Assembly (NCBI GenBank): GCA_029964075.1
Contig: CM057133.1
Location: 11,308,699-11,372,698 of the forward strand
Length of the DNA stretch: 64,000 nt
Source of the DNA: Patiria pectinifera
Taxonomy: Eukaryota; Echinodermata; Asteroidea; Valvatida; Asterinidae
Reading direction: 5' to 3'
In this document: piece after piece, positions 1 through 17,810 of the stretch
Numbering within the stretch: position 1 is the stretch's first letter
Layout: every line of letters begins with the position of its first letter
Notes under the pieces: generated by a model
What the model was told of the DNA's origin: nothing
Database searches by the model: none
What the model saw: only the letters and a program-made list of their open reading frames with translations
Made by a program: the position numbers and the translations under genes

Positions 1-279
1 TTTCAGATCTGGGGATAATGCCTTTTTATCACCCCCTTGAAAATCAGCTTGTTATAATTGGCTTGCGTGTGCTGAACAGTGCAAGTGCGTGAAGACAAGG
101 TGCTATACCAGGGTGCCATGGTGGCACAGAAGGGCCGGGTTCAATAGGATTACGACTATCAATTACACGTGTGTTTGCACGGCCTGAGCTACTGGAGCCC
201 AAATCCTCCCTTGTAATAACACTCACTGAGCCTGTACACACCACGCACACCTCCCCCCCCCCCCGTCCACTCATTTCCT

Positions 280-690
280 TATTAGTATTCATGAGGCAAT
301 TGGCTTTGTAGATAGCCGGTCGGTTTCCCCTCTCATTGTCTGCCTTGACTTAATTCCCCGTATGCATTGATTCCAAAGTAATTGCCTCTTTTTCAATATT
401 TAATGAATTTATGTATCCTTCACGTCCGGCCGGCCAGCGCGCGGGCCGCGATCACCGGAGCGATGCACGGTCCCGCTCCTCCACCGCCGGAATGGGGAGC
501 TTTTAGCGTGATTTGCTGATCGCCACTGGGGGAAAAAATAACACGGGCTCGGCAGATGCCATCAAAAGAATTATGCTTTCTCCTGTGAATAATTGCTTTT
601 CGTGAAATTAAAAGCGAGGCGAAAGTCAATTGGATAAACGCTCTGAAAACAATTATATCGATTTGCCGGGAATTCTGATAGTCCATGCGT
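280..690. promoter_or_regulatory. Candidate NK1 upstream regulatory block
   Basis: Homeodomain-type cores (TAAT/ATTA/AATT) recur about eight times here, for example near 349, 376, 400, 569, 586, 604, 628 and 651. They surround a CpG-rich core at 425-480. There is no repeat and no convincing coding potential. The call rests on composition and motif density alone. Confidence 0.25.
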
Positions 691-1319
691 GGTGAATGGA
701 GCCTCTATGTTTTAATAGTGCGCATTAGGAGAGTAGTAGATTTAAGCCAACGCCTACACGATTCAGAGTGTTAATGCAAAGAAATAAAAAAAAATACCTG
801 AAAATCGTAAACTGAGATGTGTTTTGCCACGTCCCACGCTCCACTGACTCATAATACGGTGGTAAAATCTAATGGCTTCGCCGCAGCGTATCACAACACC
901 GCTACATTCCCCATAAAAAACCCAGTGCCGGTCCTAACACCACCGTGCTGGCTCAGTCTTTCCGTCGTTCCACAACTTCTACTTTTCCCCGATGGCCAAT
1001 TCCATTCTAGGATCTCTTTTCAAAGGCCGCACAATAAACACAAGCAACTTGTCTTTCGCGGAGGAAATGCTGCCAATAACGCTGCCTGCCGATTCCCTGA
1101 TAGCCTGTCGGCATCCACCTTTTGATCTCAAACCAACCCAAAGAAAGAAAAAAATGTACATTTATGACTCGATTATTTTTAGGGGGAGAAAAGGGTGTAA
1201 GGATTAAACGCAACAGAGGGAAAATGCGCGGAAGTCTGGCTTTGGGAACGAACAACTGTGTAAATGCAATTGATCGAGCGGAAAAGTCCGCGATTGTAAA
1301 ACCCGGTGCGGTCTTTCAG

Positions 1320-1545
1320 CGCGGTGTTTAGCCAGCTAATTGCCAGCGGTGAGCGGGGTCAACAGCCAACACTAGCTCCCCTGTGACACCACTTAATTTG
1401 CCGACCAATTAAAACGATCGCCGCTAATGACTAAACCGAATTATGCGAGGCGAGCCATTGAGTTTGGCAAGTCTCCGCCCACCTCGAGTCACTGCGCATG
1501 CGGGCTAGGCTCTCAATCTAATTTGGCTGGCCTCCGTGCATACTG
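1320..1545. promoter_or_regulatory. TAAT-rich NK1 promoter-proximal block
   Basis: Five TAAT/ATTA cores (GCTAATTGCC, CTTAATTTG, CCAATTAAAA, GCTAATGAC, TCTAATTTGG) fall within about 200 bp, a few hundred bp upstream of the TATA box. CCAATTA resembles sites bound by NK-type homeodomains, so auto- or cross-regulation is possible. This is inference only. Confidence 0.3.
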
Positions 1546-1712
1546 TGTTGGCGCTACTCACATTCACCAAATACTACTAGGTCATCTTTTGCACGTGTAC
1601 AGTAAGTCTCGTTGTGTCGAACTCCAGCAACGTGTTTGGTACAAGACATCTGAGCTTACCTAATGCCTGTCACAGAATCCACTCCTGCACATCTTAAGTC
1701 TGTCATCCCTTG

Positions 1713-1719
1713 TATAAAA
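1713..1719 (+). promoter_or_regulatory. Probable TATA box of NK1
   Basis: TATAAAA lies 113 bp upstream of the first in-frame ATG. Initiation about 30 bp downstream (near 1743) would leave a short 5' UTR with no upstream ATG. The core promoter was inferred from motif and spacing only. Confidence 0.5.
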
Positions 1720-1825
1720 CCATATACCAAGTCGACTGGGAACTGAAATTTGAACAACTCATTGAATCATCAGAGATTGGTTGAAGAGACTGAGTGTTAT
1801 AAACGTTGTCTCCAATCTGAGGGCG

Positions 1826-6417
<4,592 letters not shown>

Positions 6418-6515
6418 TGTCTCAGAACGCAATCAAGTAGCCTACTTTATAAACTCTAAAAAAAAAGTGATTTACTTGTGATTATGTACATATGTAAACA
6501 GAAATTGTATGAACA

Positions 6516-6521
6516 ATTAAA
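6516..6521 (+). promoter_or_regulatory. Candidate proximal poly(A) signal of NK1
   Basis: ATTAAA, followed by a TGTGT-containing segment. It would give a 3' UTR of about 120 nt. Confidence 0.35.
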
Positions 6522-8151
6522 ATGTGTAAAATATGAATGATCATTATTACAAATAATTACTGCTACAATCTATCAAAATAAGTAAGGAGATCACCTACAC
6601 TGAGCAACCTATCCAGAACCAACTAGTCTATAGTAAATTGCATGGCCTCCTCTATCCGTCAATTAGGCTAAGAGGTTTTTTTTATGAAACTCTCAAACTT
6701 TTAAAGAACTTTTAGGTGCAATAGTTTAACCATTATGACTTAAATATCATTGTGGGTTTATTTGAATGACAGCCGTACGCTCTTCTTACTGTTTATTCAA
6801 CTTCAAGTGAACTTTGTGTATTTTTTCCACCCAATATCGTATGTTTTATAAAGGTAACGGATACGTGATATGTACATGTACGAGGGGAATTTTGTTATAT
6901 TTTAAGCAAGCTCATCTTTCCAACCATTTTTCGGACGGAGAACGTATTTTAACCTTCATTTTGATTTGAATACATTCTTCCTTCCCAATAACGCAAAAAT
7001 TCAATGCACGAATAATAGAAAAACAACAAAATGATTTTTTTTAAGGATTTGCATATAACAAATGGGGAGATTTACAGGCTGTTTTCACTGTTCGATCTTT
7101 CTATGTGTTTTGCACCACCAAATTGATAGGTCCAAAAAAATCCATATTCTGTCGTGTTTTCTCATGAAAAAAATACAGAAAGTATTTCCATAGTCTTGTG
7201 AATTCCATGCACTTTTGGAGGACAATGTGAACACTGCGCGTCGACCAGTTGTAGCCGTGGTCCTACTCTGAAGGCCTAGATAATAGTCAGTGACGCCAGT
7301 AGATTGAATTTCATCAGACGATATCATCATAAATCACAATTTCCTAACCAACATTTCCCGTTAACAATATCAATTATTCTCTATAATACATGCAACACCA
7401 ATGGGATTTAATGCGCAGAGAATGCCTTTTAGAAAATGTCGGTTGTGAAAAGTCCATCTATCAGCTCGTTCCATCAGAAAATCGTTAAAAAAAAACGTAA
7501 AGATGAAAGTAGAAATGCCAAACTTTTCTAAAGGTGCACGAGATTGTTTTTATCCAAAACCTAGTACCCAGACTACGTTGTATTTAATATCTGTAAAAAA
7601 AGTTATCTTGGCTCCCGTCTTTGGAAGTGTTATATCTTCTATTCATTCACCAATCTAGTTGTGCTATGCCTCTCTTATTGGTGTGTTTTATATTCTTCTT
7701 TTTTTATCTCACTCTGACCATGGATGCGTCATATTAAGTGGCTATTGACAACTGTTAAACAACACCGGTTCTTCTCACAACCGCTATTTGTTTCAAAGGC
7801 ATTCACTTTACACATATATCTGCTCATTTTCTCCCTAGTTGTACTCACAATGCAAAGCCTCAAACCTTACGAACTTGACCAAAAAAAAACTGTTCCAAAT
7901 GTTGCTTTCTTCTTTTCACAGATAAGTTACTCAAACGTATGACATAAGTCCCCTGATTTTTGTTGCGGATACCTGCGGGATATCTCTTTTGTCCAAAAAA
8001 ATACATTCGCCCACACCTCATTTTCAATTTTTAATTGCCAGAATTTTCGTCTAGCAGTTAATATTTCCTGTAAATATTTGTATAATTTGTACAGACTGTA
8101 TATAAACTTCCCTCTGACACGTGCAAATGTAAGCTTTTGTATGGATGAACA

Positions 8152-8157
8152 ATTAAA
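8152..8157 (+). promoter_or_regulatory. Candidate distal poly(A) signal of NK1
   Basis: ATTAAA preceded by AT-rich sequence and TGTAAATA at 8069. It would give a 3' UTR of about 1.75 kb. Confidence 0.35.
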
Positions 8158-8759
8158 GTGAGCATAAAGTATTCGATCCTCGCAAGCAATATTTGTTCCA
8201 TTGGTTGTTTGTTTGTATTGTTATTTTCTTGTAGACTACATGTATTAGGTTGAATTTATATACTGAAAAGCATATCATCTACTAAACTTAGGACATACAT
8301 GTTTCCAGAAAGACGAGAGGGTTTAGGCCTACTTGTTGTTTTTTAATTTTTTGTGGTGGTTTTTTTTGGGGGGGGGGATTTCCAACAAACGAACCTTTTT
8401 AATTCAAACAAAACTTACAGTTCCAATAGCACAAACGTGTGTGCTCAAGCTTGCATGTATTATTTTCTCTGATAGAGGATATTTTCGGGCAATCCCCAAG
8501 TTTGTCATGCTCCAGTCTGATTTTAACCCTGATTTCAAACCAACCTGTAAAGTAACTGCTCATTCCTCCATGATCATTCAACCGCAGCAGAATTGTCACG
8601 AAATGATAAATTCCAGGAAAAAACCTGCAAATCATGTGTTCTACACAGCGCGGACGATCTCCCAGATTCCGTCACATTCCAAAAATAATTTTTCTTAAAG
8701 TTAAAAATCCCGCAGTACTAAAAAGAAAACAAAGAAGTGATATGATATGTTGCCGTTGC

Positions 8760-9010
8760 AGGTGCTAAATACGTCGGCTAATCTGGGCAGACAGCCTATT
8801 GTTCTTTGATTAAAAAAATGATACTGTATCACAAACGAGCCGACCGGTGTGGAGCGGCTAAGCCCATGGGGGACTGTCCGGGGTGAAAAGAGACACTGAC
8901 ACGGTTACTTGACTCGTACCACCGCGGAGGTGCAGCGGCGTGGCATTGTCGAAGGTAACTTTACAATAAACCGCCTGGAGTCATGTTATCGAAACTGCTT
9001 CGTGATCATT
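8760..9010. promoter_or_regulatory. Candidate regulatory block downstream of NK1
   Basis: CTTTGATTAAA at 8804 fits a TCF/LEF site, and ATTGTTCTTT just before it resembles a Sox site. The following 150 bp are CpG-rich against AT-rich surroundings. Motif-based inference. Confidence 0.25.
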
Positions 9011-9150
9011 GTACAGGTACATGTTTAGGCCTATTTGGTCGACCCTTTCAATACTACCGCTTAATGCGCATTAGTTCACTCCGTAGGATTTTTCTGCTAC
9101 ATAGCAATCTCCAAAATGATGATTTTGTTCACAAGTATTTGAGGATTTAG

Positions 9151-9748
9151 TTTAAAGGGTTCATGAAATGAATTTTTTTCCCGAGGAACATATTTTGTGC
9201 AACTTTCTACTCCTGTACAAAGTATGAAAACTATTTGACATCCTTTTTGGGTTAATTTTATTGAAAAGTGCACTTCTTTTAACATTTAAAATTTTCCATG
9301 CTTTTCTGGACAACCGAGGGCGCTGTTGCTGTGATGTCATTTCAGGAAGACACTGTTCAATTAATGGGCTTCTGTTCAATTTGTGAACCCAAAAATCTGC
9401 TCACTGAAAACATCTGTGAGAAAAGTTTGCTCACTAGATTACTGCCTTGTGCTGACACAACACCGAATCACCAAATAACAGAAAATTTACGACAATAAAG
9501 TATCCAAACTTCTGTCAACTTTTGGTGCTGAAATAACTTTATCATTGAGGTTTCTGCCCGAAATGACATCACACTTGTGCTCATGAATATGGAAATTTGC
9601 ATTAGCATAACAACCAAAAAGGCATCACTAATATCCTTAAAAATGAAAAAAAAAACCAATAATTGAAAATAAGTCTATAGATGGTATACAAAGGTGTATT
9701 TTCGAGGACTTCTAAAGAAAAAACATGTACATTGCATGGGCCTTTAAA
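9151..9748. mobile_element. TTAA-flanked non-autonomous element, family copy 1 (most complete)
   Basis: The ends are imperfect inverted repeats: TTTAAAGGGTTCATGAAATG on the left and, read in reverse, TTTAAAGGCCCATGCAATG on the right. TTAA abuts both termini, as in piggyBac-type insertions. The internal segment from about 9340 is shared with degraded copies near 15.4 kb and 33.4 kb, including a stretch reading CTCATGAATATGGAAATTTG. No transposase is encoded. Superfamily assignment is tentative. Confidence 0.6.
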
Positions 9749-12700
9749 TACTGTTAACTACAACCACTGCGCAATAAGGTCCTTGATCTATGCTATAGTA
9801 GACTGTGCGGGCAGGTATTGGAGTGGGGCGACTGCGATTCTTGGAGAAATCTTCAGTAAGAGACACAATTTACCCCCTAAATTAATCTCAAGTAAATAAA
9901 ACAAAGTAGGCCTACTTGTTCCATTCTTAGGCAAAGGTACAAAACTGTAGGATGGCTATCCATAAAGGCTAACATTTTCAGGCCTTATAGAATGCCGACT
10001 GCCGCATATTTTTGCCTTGAGGCCATGCTCGGTGTAAGCACCGGGCTACTACCTAAACCAGAGCGGCACAGTCTGTGGCAGAAAACCACAGCCGTCACGG
10101 GAGAAAATTACTAAAGATGCCTCGGGTATCGCATGTGACTTGACATTCATTAATATTTGGGTATTGGTAGGTTTCTTTACCACTATGGTGACTCGGTGCA
10201 CGCATGACAGACCTGCATCTGGTAGTTGAGTAGTTACCTTCAGAAGCTCAGACCGCGCCAATCGCAGATGACACTGAGCAAGCCACGACCCGAGTCACTC
10301 GACCCATCGCGCAGCCCGGTGGTAAAAGTCTTCCGTCCGGTCGCCGGCTATTACAGAGGCATGTTTTCCTCTGCGTATCCGCTCATGCGGCGTAATTGTT
10401 AAATGGGAAAAAATTGGACCAGCGAGAAAAAGAGCGAGTGAAGAAAAAAAATGCTCGCTTTGACTGTTGATCGTGTCAAATGTGATTGCTTAACGGAGTA
10501 AAAAAAACACGAAGGCGAGATGTCATAGGCGCGAATATTACATCACGGGTAACAAGCAGTGACTGGGCAGGCGAGCGTGAAGAGTGGGTTAAACCTGCCG
10601 ACACGAATGCGGCATGAATCCCACGTCAAAAGGGAGATTCAATCAAATGCAATCACACAAGCAACACAATACTATATCTCTTGGACAGGGACACTGTGTG
10701 AATAGATATAAATCCATGTTCTCGTGCATAAGCTCCGACCAAGAAAAGGACACTTTTGCTGTACAATCCGCATACAAGAGCAGGAGAGAGTTTAATCAGT
10801 TGCATAAACGAAATCGTTGGGTACCAACATTTGGTCAGTTGCAACCACAACTGGAATTAACGCTGATTATCAATCAAGATAACTGGTAAAATTCTCCAAT
10901 ATGTCTCCGTCTGATCCTCTTCCATGACCAAGATCATCAGCGCCATGGAATTGAGACTTAAGGAAAGTCTATCAGATGTTTCGAACTGATTTTCGCCGTT
11001 TCTTTACATTAAGATGTCAGATATTCCACAGTCTGTCAGTAAGGATTCACTTACTTCGCACATAGAGCAAGGGATAGGTTACCAACTAAAATGCCACGGG
11101 GTTTATACTGCTTGTGGATGGTTCCCTGGTACTTTTCGCAACTTTTTGTGCAATATTTGTTTGCCTGGTATCTTTATAAAATTGGACGTGCAAAGTTATG
11201 GAATTTACCAACGAAAATAAAGAAAATGGCTTGTTCTGAAGTATGAAAGTATGAAAATTCGCCAAAAAAAAATGGTTTAGATAGCGCCATGTCTTGCCGA
11301 GCATTTCAATTGCAGATTCGTTATCATTCCTCCCGTAGACGTATACGTACTACATGTACATGTACATTATGTCTGCTTTGTTTAGACTTTTGTTTCATGA
11401 AAAAAAACCCGTCAAACCTAGATGTGCACATGCGCAGTTGTAAATGTCGAACTGACTTTGGCTGCGTCCGATTAATTGGCTACGGTTTGGAGTATCACGT
11501 GTGTCTGTGGGAAGTGGATTCAGTCGATCATATATAGGCGCATGTGCAATAACGCTAGCCGTAGTCTCACTTTCCCATTCCTCTTTTTTCTGCGCAAAAC
11601 CGTCACCCATCACCTCCCAATAGTCATTTATCAAACCAGCGTAAATCTGGCCATATTCCCAGCCCGATTTGCTCTGGCTAAATCAGGACCCAATTACTGG
11701 CGCCCCTTACTATAGGCGAGAATTTACGACTCGCGACTGATTAGCCTCTTCTAGTTGTTTTTACTGATTACGGGGCGGGGGCCTGGGCTGGTGTAATGCG
11801 ATCAGCGTCATCAAGGCCGAAACCCGGACCGCTGTCAGCAGAAAATTGATTTAGCTATTTGGTGTTGTCACCAAAAAGATAAAAAGTTGACAGTTGCCTT
11901 TTGTTTTGACTTTCGTATTGGAGGCCTGCCATAAAGGCGCAACCGGACGATTAATGATAATGACAGATATGGAAGTGGCCTTCACGTGCAAGAGGTTTGG
12001 TTGAAAATATGAAAAGCGTTCCGCTGTTACGGGGGTTTAAAATGCACAATGGCACTTGTTAAGTTTTGAAAAAACAACTCGAAGTCACATAATCCTGTCC
12101 AATGATATTGTTTCAGGTACATGTTGTCCTTGAGAAATTTAACGGCAACCACTAAAACTAATATTTCGCCAATATTCAAAGAAAGAAGAAAACAACAACG
12201 AAATGCATTCCATCATGATTGATCTTCAGATAATTTTCACATCGGCTCCTTGTAACGCAAAATTGAGTTACGGTTGCAGGGAATTTTTGACAATGAGTTT
12301 TCAACGTGTATCTCTTGTCAGAACAAACATTCAAAACAAAAGGTAGAAGTATTCAGATTTTAAACTATGCGTTGTCAAAACTTTGGCGTGAATAGTCTAA
12401 CTGTATCGTTGATGTCCAAGCCACTTTGGTAGATTGATAATTTCAAGGTAAGTAGCACATACACCATTCCCAACTGACACTGAGGTTTTTGCCCTCACCG
12501 TACACGGTGTGGCTTTCTGAAGGCCCGAAAGCGTCAATTTAGCGGCAGCTCTCGGGAGGGTTAAGGCTTTGACATGGCCCCCTAGCCTCTAGACTGACGC
12601 CTTCCATTCACGGCCTCCTTGACGCAGGTGATACAGACACTGGTGCAGGGTTGGGGCTTCAAATGGAGAGATTGTGCATTTGCATGATGAACATGATCGG

Positions 12701-13229
12701 CAGTGGAATTAGCCATTTTTTATATTTCTATTGGTTTTGGTTAACTATATATTTGATGTTTTGAATAAATTGATCTTTCTCAGGCTTTAGCAAATCACAA
12801 GAAGGATACTTTTTTTTGTTAGTAAATAGCCAGCAGGCAGGGAAGATCCTAGGTTTTTTATTGTCTTCCAAATTTATCAAAGATTTTTATAAATAGCCAC
12901 AGTCAGAAGCATGCATGCTTGTTGGTGAGCATTAGAAATTTACTGGAATTCTAAACGCCAAATGCTTCCATTAATATTGACTGAGTTATCTTCTAACCAT
13001 TACTGCAATTACAGATGGGATAAGGATCCCTTCTTTGTGATATATTTTGGTGTACAGTATCTTCAGTCATTACGCTCACCGTAAGTTTCACATACAATGG
13101 GGCATTAGAAGCTGTAAATCAATTCTTTACTCAGATTGTGGTGAATAAATCAACTTGACACAATGTATTTATTTCAATTTTCGATCTCACCAAATCGTAA
13201 AATGAGGGGGAAATTGAGATCAAGCGGTA

Positions 13230-13470
13230 AAGTGTCACCCCGTTTCAACTCGGCGGGATACCACCCTCCACGTAGCTGGTTTCACACCGCCCTGGCACCC
13301 CGTGTTAGCGGGGCTTTATACCAGGGACCGGGCCGGGCCGGGAGGAAGGACCGCTCGTTCACGAGCCCCTCGGCCGTCACGCTTCGGGGGCACCGAGACC
13401 GGCGGCTCGCTGACCCTCGAAAAATCGAAAGAATTCCAGTGGGAAAAGCCGTCTCGGTTCGGCGTTTTTT
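13230..13470. other. GC/CpG-rich patch
   Basis: A 240-bp island of high GC, including repeated GGGCC and many CG dinucleotides, in otherwise AT-rich DNA. An open frame crosses it on the + strand but has no recognisable domain. It could be a regulatory island or an unrecognised insertion. Confidence 0.4.
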
Positions 13471-15384
13471 ACTTTTTTTCTGCCCTTGTTTCAGCGTGGA
13501 AAGTTGAGCTACAAAGAGAGGGTTGCTGGGTCGGTTGTTGACCTAAAGTTTATTGGAGGAGATATTTCTCTCTTACACGAACAGGCTGCCGTGACAACAA
13601 AAAGTACAAACATGAGCCAATAATTTGCAAAATCTATCAACCAAATTTATTTTCAAAGAAATCATCATTCTTAAGACTTGAAAATAATTACATTTCCTAC
13701 AAATGTGTGGTATTTATGACTTCCATCCTCTAAGAAAGATGCAAAGATTTCGGAACAATGTAACGTGCGGGTTCCTTCAGCACAGAGAGTATAGGGAGTG
13801 AGCGTCGAAGTTAAAACAATACAGGCGAAACGTGAACATAAATCGAAGAAAGTGAACTTCGTGCTTTCTAAAACACTTGGGTTTTAATGTACTTAGGCGT
13901 CAAGAAAGTTTGAAATAGAAATACCAATCATTTCCGTTAATAAACTGCAGAAAAAAAATCTTAGCCTAATTAGACTTTATGGGGAAACTTCAGCCATGAC
14001 CGAACGTTCCAGGGTTTAAATTTTACTTAAAATGGCTAAATTTACACATGTGGTGAAACCTTAATGTGTTCCTCAGTGTAGTGTCTAATTATTTTGATTG
14101 GTCGAAGTGAGGCAGTAACGCCTAAGTCTGTGAGTGGTATAGAAAAGCAGCCAAGGAGGGTAAACTGGGGTACACGCAAAGCCAAAAAAATATGAAAGAA
14201 AGGTTTTGAATTTCAACATGGCCCCATTTGTTTCTGCATTTCAGCACCGGTTGGTTTACTTACTTAAAATAAATAGTTTCCTTCTTGTCAGCTATACTTC
14301 AACACGATGTTCTCAACGAGCTGAATCGTCACCAACTTATGGGCTATTACTTTGAAAGCTTTTTGGATCAGCCATATCAAATTCAGTCAATCGCAAAGAG
14401 AAACTGCAAAATCCATTTGCAGCCCTCAAAACAACTTGTTTTTCAAAGCCGATTTCGAAGTCTCTCAAGCCGTCCACTTGCTATAGATCCGACAGCGGGC
14501 ATTTATGGCAATTTGCGTCCACTCTCATAAGTTGATGAATCTGTCATGCACATCATTGGGGTATTTGATATTTTGAAGGCGAAACGTAACGGATCATTAT
14601 CCGGAGACAATACGCTTTTTTTGCGGTCCGTTATACTGAGCACCGTGCTTTCTGATTGATTTGCCACCGGGAGCAATTCGCCTGATGACGGGCAAGAGAA
14701 CACCCGTCCTGGCCTCCTCTAAAAGCAAGCCCATTAAAACATATCGCTTTAATTGGTTACCGAGAAGGGGGAGAGAAAGCTGATGAATATTGGAAGCATC
14801 CCTGACGGAGTGAAATACCCAGGGATTCGGTAATCGTTCGGTGAAGCGAGGAGTTCGGCGCGCCCCAATGGGGCACATCTCCCAGCGATAGATTGGCAAT
14901 GACATTGTGAGCCCTTATGGGGCCGCAACTGATGGCTGCTCCAACGGTGTCTATACTCCTCCTAGGATCATAAATGGATACCGCCTATGCCTTGGGAGCG
15001 TAATCTATACCATGCTGATGCTACCATTAAGTTCCGTGGCGGCTTTCTGCACTACTCTCTCAATTTTCTTCCGCTCCGTGCGTTTAAAAATACTTTTTTT
15101 TCTTAGACAATTTAGCGGACGGTGTCTTGAATGGTGCTGTTGTTTCCATGTTACGGACTCGCTGGGATTATGCCTAAATGAAAACCATACTCCGAGTGAA
15201 GAGTAAGAATATAGGAGTGTTGGATCGGATAAAGCCAAGTCCGTGTTGTCACTGGTCTTGCACACGCCAACCAGTCATCTAAGCAGTGAAATATACACCT
15301 TGAAACACAGTACCGGTATAAGCCTGCCAATCGTATCTGCAACTCTAGTTTAATTTCTTCAGTATAGTCTTACCCAATTTTTTT

Positions 15385-15715
15385 TTTCAATATGATGTCG
15401 GCCACTGAAGGGTCTTCTGATCAACTTGTAAACCAAAATATTTGATGATTGAAAACGTTTGTGAGAAAATTTGCTCGTTGGCTTACTGCCATGTATACTG
15501 ACACAACAATGAATCACCAAAGAAAAGAAAATGTAGGCCAAAGTCTGGCAACTTTTGCCGAATAGCTGTAACATTGAGGTAATTCTGCCTGGAATGACAC
15601 CAAAGTTTTGCTCAAGAATATGGAAATTTGCATTTCCATAAAAAAAACAAGATGTTAAAAGTTAATTGGGACACAAAGGTGCTTTTTCAAGGATTGCATT
15701 AAACAAATTTCATGG
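15385..15715. mobile_element. Partial copy 2 of the TTAA-flanked repeat family
   Basis: It aligns by eye with the 9.34-9.74 kb part of copy 1. Shared landmarks are GAAAACgTtTGTGAGAAaA, CTGACACAACAatGAATCAC, AACATTGAGGT and AATATGGAAATTTGCATT, in the same order and orientation. Ends are eroded. Confidence 0.6.
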
Positions 15716-16229
15716 GTAAGTGTTATGCTGAGCTTCATTAAATACTAACGAAAATGAAACAAAACATTTTTTTAAAAGTATTAAAATAAGATACCACGGA
15801 CACCATTCAAAGGGAAAAATGAAGGAGCGTGGCTCCAACCGACTAAAAATACAAACGAAAGTTTTAAACATATTTTTGTTCTGTGACATTTGCCTGACGT
15901 GAGTGATAAAAGTAACAACACATTTTGGTGTCGGAGATATAGCACGTCAATAAACGACCTGTCTCATTAATCACTCCCGACAGGTTGCGCGAGATTTCAA
16001 TAATTCGATTGATACGGGGGCTGGCATTTGACTTGAAAATCGAAATCAATTCACAGGACAAAGCAAGTAGTGTGGTGTGGGCCGCACCTAATGAAAAGCG
16101 GTAAATTGTCTGTTTTGATGCGTGTAATTCCACCAGGAAACTAACTTCGATTTTTTATTTTTTTTTACTTCACTTAAAATAAAAATCGAATAAAGAACGC
16201 TCCAGACGCCCCCCCCCCCAAAAAAGTTT

Positions 16230-17560
16230 CACTTCACCTGGGTTCAGCAGCGGTACTGGGGCATGTTATTAGGCAAGGGACAGCCGGCGGTGGGTAGGGG
16301 AGTTATTGGGGTCAGGGATCACGGGCAATCGTCACGGGGTCTTTGTGAGGCAAATCGCCGATAATCTCCTCTGAAACGCCGCTTTCTATACTTCTCACCC
16401 CCACAATTGGTAGCAAAGTACACAAATTGTCTCTTTTGATGTCACCCCTATTCGGCGAAGCCAAGGGGGCGATAAATAAAAACCCGGGTGAGTATCATCA
16501 AAAGAGGTTTGGTAAAGTTTTTGTGTGGAGGGGCTGTCAGTTCCCTTAAGCATGCCGCTACGACCCAATTAACATGGTAATCAGGGTTGACATGGTTGTC
16601 AATACCTTGATCTACTGGCGGTATAAGCAGGCCCGTATTGTATGGAGGGCAACGCGGCTGTGAAATGGCAGTGGGAAATTAACAACAATCGCCTCGCTCC
16701 AAAGGAACAAAACTTTCCACAGTTTTTGTCTTTCTGCACAAAAGCCCACCTGGATTTGCCAGGGAAGACCCCCAAGTATCAAGGATTGTGAACGGGTAGA
16801 GGGCCCTTTGAGGTCCCGACAAAAACCTATTACCCCGAGAAAGTTATCGCTTCAGATCATAAATTGTTTCTCTAAGCGTCCGGCAGTTTTAACATTTCCA
16901 TCACGGAGAACATTAAACCCTTTTTTTTTCAAAACACCGAAATCCCGTGTAAAGCCATTATGTTTGGCCACCCGGGTGTTATTTTAAAAGTTCATTCTGG
17001 TAATATAACATGTATCAAGGTCTTCTTTAGTAATGACATGGCATCATAACGGAAAGGGAATCGGCTTCAATTTATGTGATGCCCGGGATTGATCAGAGGG
17101 GATTTGGGGTGGTCAGGTCCTGAAATCGGTCATAATAATGCCCGCCATGACACGACTTAATGTACATCCTGATTAATGTCTTTTGTTGCATTAAAAGCGG
17201 ATTAACTTTTAAATTGCCCTGTTTTGATTGATTCGCGATGACCAATTAGCGCGTCATTTATTACGCGCGCGTGGCCTTAGCAACAAGGTTTTCCAAATAT
17301 AGATTTAGATTGTTATGATGGCAACACTGGCGTCATAACCCTTTGTACTTTCCCCGCGCATTCTCGTAACCCGAAGTTCCATTAGGAGCGCTGCTCATAA
17401 AAAAAATATCCAATCGAAGAGTAGCCTTCAGTGAGATGGTGTTAATGGGAGGCCACGCAAGGGGAAATCATCTCAGCAATTTTCTCGATGATTATTGGTA
17501 TCGATCACTGATGAGCTATTAAGTGTCCGAGCGTTTTGATTGGTCGGGAATCAATAAAAG
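16230..17560. promoter_or_regulatory. Candidate cis-regulatory block
   Basis: A long stretch with few homopolymers and no repeat-family match. It carries scattered homeodomain-type sites (GGTAATCAG, GACCAATTAGCG near 17240, GATTAATGTC near 17172, TTTATTACGC near 17258). It looks unlike the flanking repeat-derived DNA. Function not demonstrable from one sequence. Confidence 0.25.
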
Positions 17561-17810
17561 GGGATGGTTACAGTTTTACCACGAATGAGACGTAACAGGA
17601 AATCCTTGAATACTTTAGGCCTACAGAAACCGATTCGGAAGAACATTGCGAAGGCCTAAAAACCAAGATTAACCTATATATCAAGATGTAGAAAAGGACA
17701 CAGATGAATAAGGGTCCACATAGGGCCTATACCCAAGTCAATAGTTAAAGCCTCCGGTTATAACCTCCCTGCGGAGAACTTGCCAAGTACCAAAGCAAGA
17801 ACAAAAACTA

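Larger units (their letters stand above)
6418..8200 (+). other. Probable NK1 3' UTR and downstream tail
   Basis: AT-rich, non-repetitive, with no coding exon. Two candidate poly(A) signals occur in the same local context (GAACAATTAAA): one at 6516, 99 nt after the stop, and one at 8152. A Pumilio-type element TGTAAATA sits at 8069, just before the distal signal. A short and a long 3' UTR are both possible; transcript ends were not observed. Confidence 0.4.
8201..17808. other. Gene-free interval between NK1 and the 17.8-kb element
   Basis: No convincing coding exon. It holds repeat copies at 9.15-9.75 and 15.4-15.7 kb and a GC-rich patch at 13230-13470. Mixed-composition blocks at about 10.0-10.6, 12.47-12.71, 14.56-14.9 and 16.23-17.56 kb look like candidate non-coding regulatory DNA. 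A short fold-back (arms TTCGATTTTTTATTTT-like) lies at 16147-16190. Homopolymer tracts occur at about 8358-8378 and 16208-16225. Confidence 0.6.
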
